Shown here piece after piece: positions 23,657-36,814 of a stretch of 64,000 nucleotides of DNA. The first letter of the stretch is position 1. Each line of letters begins with the position of its first letter. The stretch comes from Maratus speciosus (Eukaryota; Arthropoda; Arachnida; Araneae; Salticidae), in NCBI GenBank assembly GCA_963932465.1, contig CAWVRF010001043.1:434001-498000 (forward strand), read 5' to 3'. The notes under the pieces were generated by a model that made no database searches, was not told the origin of the DNA, and worked only from the letters and a program-made list of their open reading frames with translations. The position numbers and the translations under genes were made by a program.

Positions 23657-25336
23657 AATTTTCAGCGGTGCACCGAAATTCAAATCATAAATATTGCGTG
23701 TTTTATATGCGGTAACTCTTTCTGATGAATTTTCTAACAATGCTTTGATTGTTGAAACAATATATTCGGTTTCGCTTTATTATTTATTAATAAATTAATT
23801 TTGAGCCCTGCACCGAAATTCAATTCATAAATATTGCGTGTTTTATATGCGGTAACTCTTTCTGATGAATTTTCTAACAATGCTTTGATTGTTGAAACAA
23901 TATATTCGGTTTCGCTTTATTATTTATTACGAAATTAATTTTGAGCCCTGCACCGGGATTCAATTCATTAATATTGCGTGTTTTATATGCGGTAACTCTT
24001 TCTGATGAATTTTCTAACAATGCTTTGATTGTTGAAACAATATATTCGGTTTCGCTTTATTATTTATTAAGAAATTAATTTTGAGCCCTGCACCAGAATT
24101 CAATTCATAAATATTGCGTGTTTTATATGCGGTAACTCTTTCTGATGAATTTTCTAACAATGCTTTGATTGTTTAAACAATATATTCGGTTTCGCTTTAT
24201 TATTTACTAAGAAATTAATTTTGAGGCCTGCACCGGGATTCAATTCTTAAATATTGCGTGTTTTATATGCGGTAACTCTTTGTGATGAATTTTCTAGCAA
24301 TGCTATGATTGTTGAAACAATATATTCGGTTTCGCTTTATTATTTATTAAGAAATTAATTTTCAGCCCTGCACCGGAATTCAATTCATAAATTTTGCGTG
24401 TTTTATATGCGGTAACTCTTTCTGATGAATTTTCTAACAATGCTTTGATTGGTTTAACAATATATTCGGTTTCGCTTTATTATTTATTAAGAAATTAATT
24501 TTCAGCCCTGCACCGGAATTCAATTCCTAAATATTGCGTGTTTTATATGCGGTAACTCTTTCTGATGAATTTTCTAACAATGCTTTGATTGTTTAAACAA
24601 TATATTCGGTTTCGCTTTATTATTCACTAAGAAATTAATTTTCAGCCCTGCACCGGAATTCAATTCATAAATATTGCGTGTTTTATATGCGGTAACTCTT
24701 TCTGATGAATTTTCTAACAATGCTTTGATTGTTGAAACAATATATTCGGTTTCGCTTTATTATTTATTAAGAAATTAATTTTCAGCGGTGCACCGGAATT
24801 CAATTCATAAATTTTGCGTGTTTTATATGCGGTAACTCTTTCTGATGAATTTTCTAACAATGCTTTGATTGGTTTAACAATATATTCGGTTTCGCTTTAT
24901 TATTTATTAAGAAATTAATTTTCAGCCCTGCACCGGAATTCAATTCCTAAATATTGCGTGTTTTATATGCGGAAACTCTTTCTGATGAATTTTCTAACAA
25001 TGCTTTGATTGTTTAAACAATATATTCGGTTTCGCTTTATTATTCACTAAGAAATTAATTTTCAGCCCTGCACCGGAATTCAATTCATAAATATTGCGTG
25101 TTTTATATGCGGTAACTCTTTCTGATGAATTTTCTAACAATGCTTTGATTGTTGAAACAATATATTCGGTTTCGCTTTATTATTTATTAAGAAATTAATT
25201 TTCAGCGGTGCACCGGAATTCAATTCATAAATATTGCGTGTTTTATATGCGGAAACACTTTCTGATGAATTTTCTAACAATACTTTGATTGTTCAAAAAA
25301 TATATTCGGTTTCGCTTTATTATTTATTAAGAAATT
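23657..25336 (+). repeat. 23-monomer unit, partial copy C (12 monomers, 1680 bp)
   Basis: From 23797 this matches 22117 onward at a 1680-bp offset. Its first monomer (23657-23796) is a hybrid: it begins CAGCGGTGC with CCGAAATTC and ATTCAAATC, then continues with GTTGAAAC and AATAAATT. That monomer marks the exchange point that removed the first half of the unit. Confidence 0.82.
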
Positions 25337-28300
25337 AATTTTCAGCCCTGCACCGGAATTCAATTCATAAATTTTGCGTGTTTTATATGCGGTAACTCTT
25401 TCTGATGAATTTTCTAACAATGCTTTGATTGGTTTAACAATATATTCCGTTTCGCTTTATTATTTATTAAGAAATTAATTTTCAGCCCTGCACCGGAATT
25501 CAATTCCTAAATATTGCGTGTTTTATATGCGGAAACTCTTTCTGATGAATTTTCTAACAATGCTTTGATTGTTTAAACGATATATTCGGTTTCGCTTTAT
25601 TATTCACTAAGAAATTAATTTTCAGCCCTGCACCGGAATTCAATTCATAAATATTGCGTGTTTTATATGCGGTAACACTTTCTGATGAATTTTCTAACAA
25701 TGCTTTGATTGTTGAAACAATATATTCGGTTTCGCTTTATTATTTATTAAGAAATTAATTTTCAGCGGTGCACCGGAATTCAATTCATAAATATTGCGTG
25801 TTTTATATGCGGAAACACTTTCTGATGAATTTTCTAACAATACTTTGATTGTTCAAAAAATATATTCGGTTTCGCTTTATTATTTATTAAGAAATTAATT
25901 TTCAGCGGTGCACCGAAATTCAATTCATAAATATTGCGTGTTTTATATGCGGTAACTCTTTCTGATGAATTTTCTAACAATGCTTTGATTGTTGACACAA
26001 TATATTCGGTTTCGCTTTATTATTTATTAAGAAATTAATTTTCAGCCCTGCACCGGAATTCAATTCATAAATATTGCGTGTTTTATATGCGGTAACTCTT
26101 TCTGATGAATTTTCTAACAATGCTTTGATTGTTGAAACAATATATTCGGTTTCGCTTTATTATTTATTACGAAATTAATTTTGAGGCCTGCACCGGGATT
26201 CAATTCATTAATATTGCGTGTTTTATATGCGGTAACTCTTTCTGATGAATTTTCTAACAATACTTTGATTGTTGAAACAATATATTCGGTTTCGCTTTAT
26301 TATTTATTAATAAATTAATTTTGAGCCCTGCACCGAAATTCAATTCATAAATATTGCGTGTTTTATATGCGGTAACTCTTTCTGATGAATTTTCTAACAA
26401 TGCTTTGATTGTTGAAACAATATATTCGGTTTCGCTTTATTATTTATTACGAAATTAATTTTGAGCCCTGCACCGGGATTCAATTCATTAATATTGCTTG
26501 TTTTATATGCGGTAACTCTTTCTGATGAATTTTCTAACAATGCTTTGATTGTTGAAACAATATATTCGGTTTCGCTTTATTATTTATTAAGAAATTAATT
26601 TTGAGCCCTGCACCAGAATTCAATTCATAAATATTGCGTGTTTTATATGCGGTAACTCTTTCTGATGAATTTTCTAACAATGCTTTGATTGTTTAAACAA
26701 TATATTCGGTTTCGCTTTATTATTTACTAAGAAATTAATTTTGAGGCCTGCACCGGGATTCAATTCTTAAATATTGCGTGTTTTATATGCGGTAACTCTT
26801 TGTGATGAATTTTCTAGCAATGCTATGATTGTTGAAACAATATATTCGGTTTCGCTTTATTATTTATTACGAAATTAATTTTGAGGCCTGCACCGGGATT
26901 CAATTCATTAATATTGCGTGTTTTATATGCGGTAACTCTTTCTGATGAATTTTCTAACAATACTTTGATTGTTGAAACAATATATTCGGTTTCGCTTTAT
27001 TATTTATTAATAAATTAATTTTGAGCCCTGCACCGAAATTCAATTCATAAATATTGCGTGTTTTATATGCGGTAACTCTTTCTGATGAATTTTCTAACAA
27101 TGCTTTGATTGTTGAAACAATATATTCGGTTTCGCTTTATTATTTATTACGAAATTAATTTTGAGCCCTGCACCGGGATTCAATTCATTAATATTGCGTG
27201 TTTTATATGCGGTAACTCTTTCTGATGAATTTTCTAACAATGCTTTGATTGTTGAAACAATATATTCGGTTTCGCTTTATTATTTATTAAGAAATTAATT
27301 TTGAGCCCTGCACCAGAATTCAATTCATAAATATTGCGTGTTTTATATGCGGTAACTCTTTCTGATGAATTTTCTAACAATGCTTTGATTGTTTAAACAA
27401 TATATTCGGTTTCGCTTTATTATTTACTAAGAAATTAATTTTGAGGCCTGCACCGGGATTCAATTCTTAAATATTGCGTGTTTTATATGCGGTAACTCTT
27501 TGTGATGAATTTTCTAGCAATGCTATGATTGTTGAAACAATATATTCGGTTTCGCTTTATTATTTATTAAGAAATTAATTTTCAGCCCTGCACCGGAATT
27601 CAATTCATAAATGTTGCGTGTTTTATATGCGGTAACTCTTTCTGATGAATTTTCTAACAATGCTTTGATTGGTTTAACAATATATTCGGTTTCGCTTTAT
27701 TATTTATTAAGAAATTAATTTTCAGCCCTGCACCGGAATTCAATTCCTAAATATTGCGTGTTTTATATGCGGTAACTCTTTCTGATGAATTTTCTAACAA
27801 TGCTTTGATTGTTTAAACAATATATTCGGTTTCGCTTTATTATTCACTAAGAAATTAATTTTCAGCCCTGCACCGGAATTCAATTCATAAATATTGCGTG
27901 TTTTATATGCGGTAACTCTTTCTGATGAATTTTCTAACAATGCTTTGATTGTTGAAACAATATATTCGGTTTCGCTTTATTATTTATTAAGAAATTAATT
28001 TTCAGCGGTGCACCGGAATTCAATTCATAAATTTTGCGTGTTTTATATGCGGTAACTCTTTCTGATGAATTTTCTAACAATGCTTTGATTGGTTTAACAA
28101 TATATTCGGTTTCGCTTTATTATTTATTAAGAAATTAATTTTCAGCCCTGCACCGGAATTCAATTCCTAAATATTGCGTGTTTTATATGCGGAAACTCTT
28201 TCTGATGAATTTTCTAACAATGCTTTGATTGTTTAAACAATATATTCGGTTTCGCTTTATTATTCACTAAGAAATTAATTTTCAGCCCTGCACCGGAATT

Positions 28301-28556
28301 CAATTCATAAATATTGCGTGTTTTATATGCGGTAACTCTTTCTGATGAATTTTCTAACAATGCTTTGATTGTTGAAACAATATATTCGGTTTCGCTTTAT
28401 TATTTATTAAGAAATTAATTTTCAGCGGTGCACCGGAATTCAATTCATAAATATTGCGTGTTTTATATGCGGAAACACTTTCTGATGAATTTTCTAACAA
28501 TACTTTGATTGTTCAAAAAATATATTCGGTTTCGCTTTATTATTTATTAAGAAATT
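25337..28556 (+). repeat. 23-monomer higher-order unit, copy D (3220 bp)
   Basis: This matches copy B at a 4900-bp offset. Differences I spotted are GTTTAAACGATA (about 25573), ATTGCTTG (about 26494) and AAATGTTGCG (about 27611). Everything else compared by eye is the same. Confidence 0.87.
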
Positions 28557-29396
28557 AATTTTCAGCGGTGCACCGAAATTCAAATCATAAATATTGCGTG
28601 TTTTATATGCGGTAACTCTTTCTGATGAATTTTCTAACAATGCTTTGATTGTTGACACAATATATTCGGTTTCGCTTTATTATTTATTTAGAAATTAATT
28701 TTCAGCCCTGCACCGGAATTCAATTCATAAATATTGCGTGTTTTATATGCGGTAACACTTTCTGATGAATTTTCTAACAATGCTTTGATTGTTTAAACAA
28801 TATATTCGGTTTCGCTTTATTATTTACTAAGAAATTAATTTTGAGCCCTGCATCGGGATTCAATTCATAAATATTGCATGTTTTATATGCGGTAACTCTT
28901 TCTGATGAATTTTCTAACAATGCTTTGATTATTGAAACAATATATTCGGTTTCGCTTTATTATTTATTAAGAAATTAATTTTCAGCCCTGCACCGGAATT
29001 CAATTCATAAATATTGCGTGTTTTATATGCGGTAAATCTTTCTGATGAATTTTCTAACAATGCTTTGATTGTTGAAACAATATATTCGGTTTCGCTTTAT
29101 TATTTATTAAGAAATTAATTTTAAGCCCTGCACCGGAATTCAATTCATAAATATTGCGTGTTTTATATGCGGTAACTCTTTCTGATGAATTTTCTAACAA
29201 TGCTTTGATTGTTTAAACAATATATTCGGTTTCGCTTTATTATTTATTAATAAATTAATTTTGAGCTCTGCACCGGAATTCAATTCATAAATATTGCGTG
29301 TTTTATATCCGGTAACACTTTCTGATGAATTTTCTAACAATGCTTTGATTGTTGAAACAATATATTCGGTTTCGCTTTATTATTTATTAAGAAATT
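28557..29396 (+). repeat. 6-monomer tandem pair, left half (840 bp)
   Basis: Order: GTTGACAC with TTTAG; GGTAACAC; GCATCGGGATTC with ATTGCATG and GATTATTGAAAC; GGTAAATC; TTTTAAGCCC; GAGCTCTGC with ATCCGGTAACAC. The first monomer begins CAGCGGTGC with CCGAAATTC and ATTCAAATC, unlike its partner at 29397, so the exchange fell inside that monomer. Confidence 0.87.
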
Positions 29397-30236
29397 AATT
29401 TTCAGCCCTGCACCGGAATTCAATTCATAAATATTGCGTGTTTTATATGCGGTAACTCTTTCTGATGAATTTTCTAACAATGCTTTGATTGTTGACACAA
29501 TATATTCGGTTTCGCTTTATTATTTATTTAGAAATTAATTTTCAGCCCTGCACCGGAATTCAATTCATAAATATTGCGTGTTTTATATGCGGTAACACTT
29601 TCTGATGAATTTTCTAACAATGCTTTGATTGTTTAAACAATATATTCGGTTTCGCTTTATTATTTACTAAGAAATTAATTTTGAGCCCTGCATCGGGATT
29701 CAATTCATAAATATTGCATGTTTTATATGCGGTAACTCTTTCTGATGAATTTTCTAACAATGCTTTGATTATTGAAACAATATATTCGGTTTCGCTTTAT
29801 TATTTATTAAGAAATTAATTTTCAGCCCTGCACCGGAATTCAATTCATAAATATTGCGTGTTTTATATGCGGTAAATCTTTCTGATGAATTTTCTAACAA
29901 TGCTTTGATTGTTGAAACAATATATTCGGTTTCGCTTTATTATTTATTAAGAAATTAATTTTAAGCCCTGCACCGGAATTCAATTCATAAATATTGCGTG
30001 TTTTATATGCGGTAACTCTTTCTGATGAATTTTCTAACAATGCTTTGATTGTTTAAACAATATATTCGGTTTCGCTTTATTATTTATTAATAAATTAATT
30101 TTGAGCTCTGCACCGGAATTCAATTCATAAATATTGCGTGTTTTATATCCGGTAACACTTTCTGATGAATTTTCTAACAATGCTTTGATTGTTGAAACAA
30201 TATATTCGGTTTCGCTTTATTATTTATTAAGAAATT
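29397..30236 (+). repeat. 6-monomer tandem pair, right half (840 bp)
   Basis: Second copy of the 6-monomer unit. Its first monomer has a plain CAGCCCTGC and CCGGAATTC start and a GTTGACAC with TTTAG end, so it is a hybrid. What follows (30237-30516) continues as at 15678-15957. Confidence 0.87.
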
Positions 30237-32336
30237 AATTTTCAGCCCTGCACCGGAATTCAATTCATAAATATTGCGTGTTTTATATGCGGTAACTCTT
30301 TCTGATGAATTTTCTAACAATGCTTTGATTGTTTAAACTATATATTCGGTTTCGCTTTATTATTTACTAAGAAATTAATTTTCAGCCCTGCACCGGAATT
30401 CAATTCATAAATATTGCGTGTTTTATATGCGGTAACTCTTTCTGATGAATTTTCTAACAATGCTTTGATTGTTGAAACAATATATTCGGTTTCGCTTTAT
30501 TATTTATTACGAAATTAATTTTGAGGCCTGCACCGGGATTCAATTCATTAATATTGCGTGTTTTATATGCGGTAACTCTTTCTGATGAATTTTCTAACAA
30601 TGCTTTGATTGTTGAAACAATATATTCGGTTTCGCTTTATTATTTATTAATAAATTAATTTTGAGCCCTGCACCGAAATTCAATTCATAAATATTGCGTG
30701 TTTTATATGCGGTAACTCTTTCTGATGAATTTTCTAACAATGCTTTGATTGTTGAAACAATATATTCGGTTTCGCTTTATTATTTATTACGAAATTAATT
30801 TTGAGCCCTGCACCGGGATTCAATTCATTAATATTGCGTGTTTTATATGCGGTAACTCTTTCTGATGAATTTTCTAACAATGCTTTGATTGTTGAAACAA
30901 TATATTCGGTTTCGCTTTATTATTTATTAAGAAATTAATTTTGAGCCCTGCACCAGAATTCAATTCATAAATATTGCGTGTTTTATATGCGGTAACTCTT
31001 TCTGATGAATTTTCTAACAATGCTTTGATTGTTGAAACAATATATTCGGTTTCGCTTTATTATTTATTACGAAATTAATTTTGAGGCCTGCACCGGGATT
31101 CAATTCATTAATATTGCGTGTTTTATATGCGGTAACTCTTTCTGATGAATTTTCTAACAATGCTTTGATTGTTTAAACAATATATTCGGTTTCGCTTTAT
31201 TATTTACTAAGAAATTAATTTTGAGGCCTGCACCGGGATTCAATTCTTAAATATTGCGTGTTTTATATGCGGTAACTCTTTGTGATGAATTTTCTAGCAA
31301 TGCTATGATTGTTGAAACAATATATTCGGTTTCGCTTTATTATTTATTAAGAAATTAATTTTCAGCCCTGCACCGGAATTCAATTCATAAATTTTGCGTG
31401 TTTTATATGCGGTAACTCTTTCTGATGAATTTTCTAACAATGCTTTGATTGGTTTAACAATATATTCGGTTTCGCTTTATTATTTATTAAGAAATTAATT
31501 TTCAGCCCTGCACCGGAATTCAATTCCTAAATATTGCGTGTTTTATATGCGGTAACTCTTTCTGATGAATTTTCTAACAATGCTTTGATTGTTTAAACAA
31601 TATATTCGGTTTCGCTTTATTATTCACTAAGAAATTAATTTTCAGCCCTGCACCGGAATTCAATTCATAAATATTGCGTGTTTTATATGCGGTAACTCTT
31701 TCTGATGAATTTTCTAACAATGCTTTGATTGTTGAAACAATATATTCGGTTTCGCTTTATTATTTATTAAGAAATTAATTTTCAGCGGTGCACCGGAATT
31801 CAATTCATAAATATTGCGTGTTTTATATGCGGAAACACTTTCTGATGAATTTTCTAACAATGCTTTGATTGTTTAAACAATATATTCGGTTTCGCTTTAT
31901 TATTTACTAAGAAATTAATTTTGAGCCCTGCATCGGGATTCAGTTCATAAATATTGCATGTTTTATATGCGGTAACTCTTTCTGATGAATTTTCTAACAA
32001 TGCTTTGATTATTGAAACAATATATTCGGTTTCGCTTTATTATTTACTAAGAAATTAATTTTGAGCCCTGCATCGGGATTCAATTCATAAATATTGCATG
32101 TTTTATATGCGGTAACTCTTTCTGATGAATTTTCTAACAATGCTTTGATTATTGAAACAATATATTCGGTTTCGCTTTATTATTTATTAAGAAATTAATT
32201 TTCAGCCCTGCACCGGAATTCAATTCATAAATATTGCGTGTTTTATATGCGGTAACTCTTTCTGATGAATTTTCTAACAATGCTTTGATTGTTTAAACAA
32301 TATATTCGGTTTCGCTTTATTATTTACTAAGAAATT
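30237..32336 (+). repeat. mosaic segment after the 840-bp pair
   Basis: Fifteen monomers: a GTTTAAACTATAT monomer (30237), then the TTACG, CATTAAT, CCGAAATTC and CCAGAATTC series in shuffled form. A hybrid CCAGAATTC monomer ends TTACG (30937). A CAGCGGTGC monomer at 31777 switches to GTTTAAAC with CTAAG. Two GCATCGGGATTC monomers stand side by side (31917 and 32057), the first with ATTCAGTTC. The segment 30097-30936 resembles 34437-35274. Confidence 0.75.
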
Positions 32337-34296
32337 AATTTTGAGCCCTGCACCGGAATTCAGTTCATAAATATTGCGTGTTTTATATGCGGTAACTCTT
32401 TCTGATGAATTTTCTAACAATGCTTTGATTGTTGAAACAATATATTCGGTTTCGCTTTATTATTTATTAAGAAATTAATTTTCAGCCCTGCACCGGAATT
32501 CAATTCATAAATATTGCGTGTTTTACATGCGGTAAATCTTTCTGATGAATTTTCTAACAATGCTTTGATTGTTTAAACAATATATTCGGTTTCGATTTAT
32601 TATTTACTAAGAAATTATTTTTGAGCCCTGCACCGGGATTCAATTCTTAAATATTGCGTGTTTTATATGCAGTAACTCTTTCTGATGAATTTTCTAACAA
32701 TGCTTTGATTGTTGAAACAATATATTCGGTTTCGCTTTATTATTTATTAAGAAATTAATTTTCAGCCCTGCACCGGAATTCAATTCATAAATATTGCGTG
32801 TTTTATATGCGGTAACTCTTTCTGATGAATTTTCTAACAATGCTTTGATTGTTTAAACAAGATATTCGGTTTCGCTTTATTATTTATTAATAAATTAATT
32901 TTGAGCCCTGCACCGGAATTCAATTCATAAATATTGCGTGTTTTATATGCGGTAACTCTTTCTGATGAATTTTCTAACAATGCTTTGATTGTTGAAACAA
33001 TATATTCGGTTTCGCTTTATTATTTATTAAGAAATTAATTTTCAGTCCTGCACCGGAATTCAATTCATAAATATTGCGTGTTTTATATGCGGTAACTCTT
33101 TCTGATGAATTTTCTAACAATGCTTTGATTGTTTAAACAATATATTCGGTTTCGATTTATTATTTACTAAGAAATTAATTTTGAGCCCTGCACCGGGATT
33201 CAATTCTTAAATATTGCGTGTTTTATATGCAGTAACTATTTCTGATGAATTTTTTAACAATGCTTTGATTGTTGAAACTATATATTCGGTTTCGCTTTAT
33301 TATTTATTAAGAAATTAATTTTCAGCCCTGCACCGGAATTCAATTCCTAAATATTGCGTGTTTTATATGCGGTAACTCTTTCTGATGAATTTTCTAACAA
33401 TGCTTTGATTGTTTAAACAATATATTCGGTTTCGCTTTATTATTTACTAAGAAATTAATTTTCAGCCCTGCACCGGAATTCAATTCATAAATATTGCGTG
33501 TTTTATATGCGGTAACTCTTTCTGATGAATTTTCTAACAATGCTTTGTTTGTTGAAACAATATATTCGGTTTCGCTTTATTATTTATTAAGAAATTAATT
33601 TTCAGCCCTGCACCGGAATTCAATTCATAAATATTGCGTGTTTTATATGCGGTAACTCTTTCTGATGAATTTTCTAACAATGCTTTGATTGTTTAAACAA
33701 TATATTCTGTTTCGCTTTATTATTTATTAATAAATTAATTTTGAGCCCTGCACCGGAATTCAATTCATAAATATTGCGTGTTTTATATGCGGTAACTCTT
33801 TCTGATGAATTTTCTAACAATGCTTTGATTGTTGAAACAATATATTCGGTTTCGCTTTATTATTTATTAAGAAATTAATTTTCAGTCCTGCACCGGAATT
33901 CAATTCATAAATATTGCGTGTTTTATAAGCGGTAACTCTTTCTGATGAATTTTCTAACAATGCTGTGATTGTTTAAACAATATATTCGGTTTCGATTTAT
34001 TATTTACTAAGAAATTAATTTTGAGCCCTGCACCGGGATTCAATTCTTAAATATTGCGTGTTTTATATGCAGTAACTCTTTCTGATGAATTTTCTAACAA
34101 TGCTTTGATTGTTGAAACAATATATTCGGTTTCGCTTTATTATTTATTAAGAAATTAATTTTCAGCCCTGCACCGGAATTCAATTCCTAAATATTGCGTG
34201 TTTTATATGCGGTAACTCTTTCTGATGAATTTTCTAACAATGCTTTGATTCTTTAAACAATATATTCGGTTTCGCTTTATTATTTATTAAGAAATT
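32337..34296 (+). repeat. 14-monomer block, copy 1 (4478-bp offset)
   Basis: Markers: ATTCAGTTC; TTTTACATG with GGTAAATC and AAATTATTTTT; GCAGTAAC; AATAAATT; CAGTCCTGC; CTTTGTTTGTTG (about 33541); ATTCTGTTTCG (about 33705); GCTGTGATTG (about 33963). The same markers recur from 36815. Private changes include GTTTAAACAAGATAT (about 32852) and GTAACTATTT (about 33231). Confidence 0.8.
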
Positions 34297-36814
34297 AATT
34301 TTCAGCCCTGCACCGGAATTCAATTCATAAATATTGCGTGTTTTATATGCGGTAAATCTTTCTGATGAATTTTCTAACAATGCTTTGATTGTTTAAACAA
34401 TATATTCGGTTTCGCTTTATTATTTATTAATAAATTAATTTTGAGCCCTGCACCGGAATTCAATTCATAAATATTGCGTGTTTTATATCCGGTAACACTT
34501 TCTGATGAATTTTCTAACAATGCTTTGATTGTTGAAACAATATATTCGGTTTCGCTTTATTATTTATTAAGAAATTAATTTTCAGCCCTGCACCGGAATT
34601 CAATTCATAAATATTGCGTGTTTTATATGCGGTAACTCTTTCTGATGAATTTTCTAACAATGCTTTGATTGTTTAAACAATATATTCGGTTTCGCTTTAT
34701 TATTTACTAAGAAATTAATTTTCAGCCCTGCACCGGAATTCAATTCATAAATATTGCGTGTTTTATATGCGGTAACTCTTTCTGATGAATTTTCTAACAA
34801 TGCTTTGATTGTTGAAACAATATATTCGGTTTCGCTTTATTATTTATTACGAAATTAATTTTGAGGCCTGCACCGGGATTCAATTCATTAATATTGTGTT
34901 TTATATGCGGTAACTCTTTCTGATGAATTTTCTAACAATGCTTTGATTGTTGAAACAATATATTCGGTTTCGCTTTATTATTTATTAATAAATTAATTTT
35001 GAGCCCTGCACCGAAATTCAATTCATAAATATTGCGTGTTTTATATGCGGTAACTCTTTCTGATGAATTTTCTAACAATGCTTTGATTGTTGAAACAATA
35101 TATTCGGTTTCGCTTTATTATTTATTACGAAATTAATTTTGAGCCCTGCACCGGGATTCAATTCATTAATATTGCGTGTTTTATATGCGGTAACTCTTTC
35201 TGATGAATTTTCTAACAATGCTTTGATTGTTGAAACAATATATTCGGTTTCGCTTTATTATTTATTAAGAAATTAATTTTGAGCCCTGCACCAGAATTCA
35301 ATTCATAAATATTGCGTGTTTTATATGCGGTAACTCTTTCTGATGAATTTTCTAACAATGCTTTGATTGTTTAAACAATATATTCGGTTTCGCTTTATTA
35401 TTTACTAAGAAATTAATTTTGAGGCCTGCACCGGGATTCAATTCTTAAATATTGCGTGTTTTATATGCGGTAACTCTTTGTGATGAATTTTCTAGCAATG
35501 CTATGATTGTTGAAACAATATATTCGGTTTCGCTTTATTATTTATTAAGAAATTATTTTTCAGCCCTGCACCGGAATTCAATTCATAAATTTTGCGTGTT
35601 TTATATGCGGTAACTCTTTCTGATGAATTTTCTAACAATGCTTTGATTGGTTTAACAATATATTCGGTTTCGCTTTATTATTTATTAAGAAATTAATTTT
35701 CAGCCCTGCACCGGAATTCAATTCCTAAATATTGCGTGTTTTATATGCGGTAACTCTTTCTGATGAATTTTCTAACAATGCTTTGATTGTTTAAACAATA
35801 TATTCGGTTTCGCTTTATTATTCACTAAGAAATTAATTTTCAGCCCTGCACCGGAATTCAATTCATAAATATTGCGTGTTTTATATGCGGTAACTCTTTC
35901 TGATGAATTTTCTAACAATGCTTTGATTGTTGAAACAATATATTCGGTTTCGCTTTATTATTTATTAAGAAATTAATTTTCAGCGGTGCACCGGAATTCA
36001 ATTCATACATATTGCGTGTTTTATATGCGGAAACACTTTCTGATGAATTTTCTAACAATACTTTGATTGTTCAAAAAATATATTCGGTTTCGCTTTATTA
36101 TTTATTAAGAAATTAATTTTCAGCGGTGCACCGAAATTCAATTCATAAATATGGCGTGTTTTATATGCGGTAACTCTTTCTGATGAATTTTCTAACAATG
36201 CTTTGATTGTTGACACAATATATTCGGTTTCGCTTTATTATTTATTTAGAAATTAATTTTCAGCCCTGCACCGGAATTCAATTCATAAATATTGCGTGTT
36301 TTATATGCGGTAACTCTTTCTGATGAATTTTCTAACAATGCTTTGATTGTTTAAACAATATATTCGGTTTCGCTTTATTATTTACTAAGAAATTAATTTT
36401 GAGCCCTGCATCGGGATTCAATTCATAAATATTGCATGTTTTATATGCGGTAACTCTTTCTGATGAATTTTCTAACAATGCTTTGATTATTGAAACAATA
36501 TATTCGGTTTCGCTTTATTATTTATTAAGAAATAAATTTTCAGCCCTGCACCGGAATTCAATTCATAAATATTGCGTGTTTTATATGCGGTAAATCTTTC
36601 TGATGAATTTTCTAACAATGCTTTGATTGTTGAAACAATATATTCGGTTTCGCTTTATTATTTATTAAGAAATTAATTTTAAGCCCTGCACCGGAATTCA
36701 ATTCATAAATATTGCGTGTTTTATATGCGGTAACTCTTTCTGATGAATTTTCTAACAATGCTTTGATTGTTTAAACAATATATTCGGTTTCGCTTTATTA
36801 TTTACTAAGAAATT
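34297..36814 (+). repeat. last run of domain-1 monomers
   Basis: Eighteen monomers carry the older series ATCCGGTAACAC, TTACG, CATTAAT, CCGAAATTC, CCAGAATTC, TTTGTGAT with CTAGCAATGC (35415), ATTTTGCG with ATTGGTTTAAC (35555), CCTAAAT with ATTCACTAAG, then CAGCGGTGC, GCATCGGGATTC, GGTAAATC and TTTTAAGCCC. After this the TTTGTGAT and ATTGGTTTAAC subtypes are not seen again until about 60.75 kb. Confidence 0.78.
34857..34994 (+). repeat. 138-bp monomer, deletion event 3 (single copy)
   Basis: ATTGCGTGTTTT has lost two bases, giving ATTGTGTTTT at about 34893. This is the only 2-base deletion in the window and it has not been amplified here. Confidence 0.9.
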
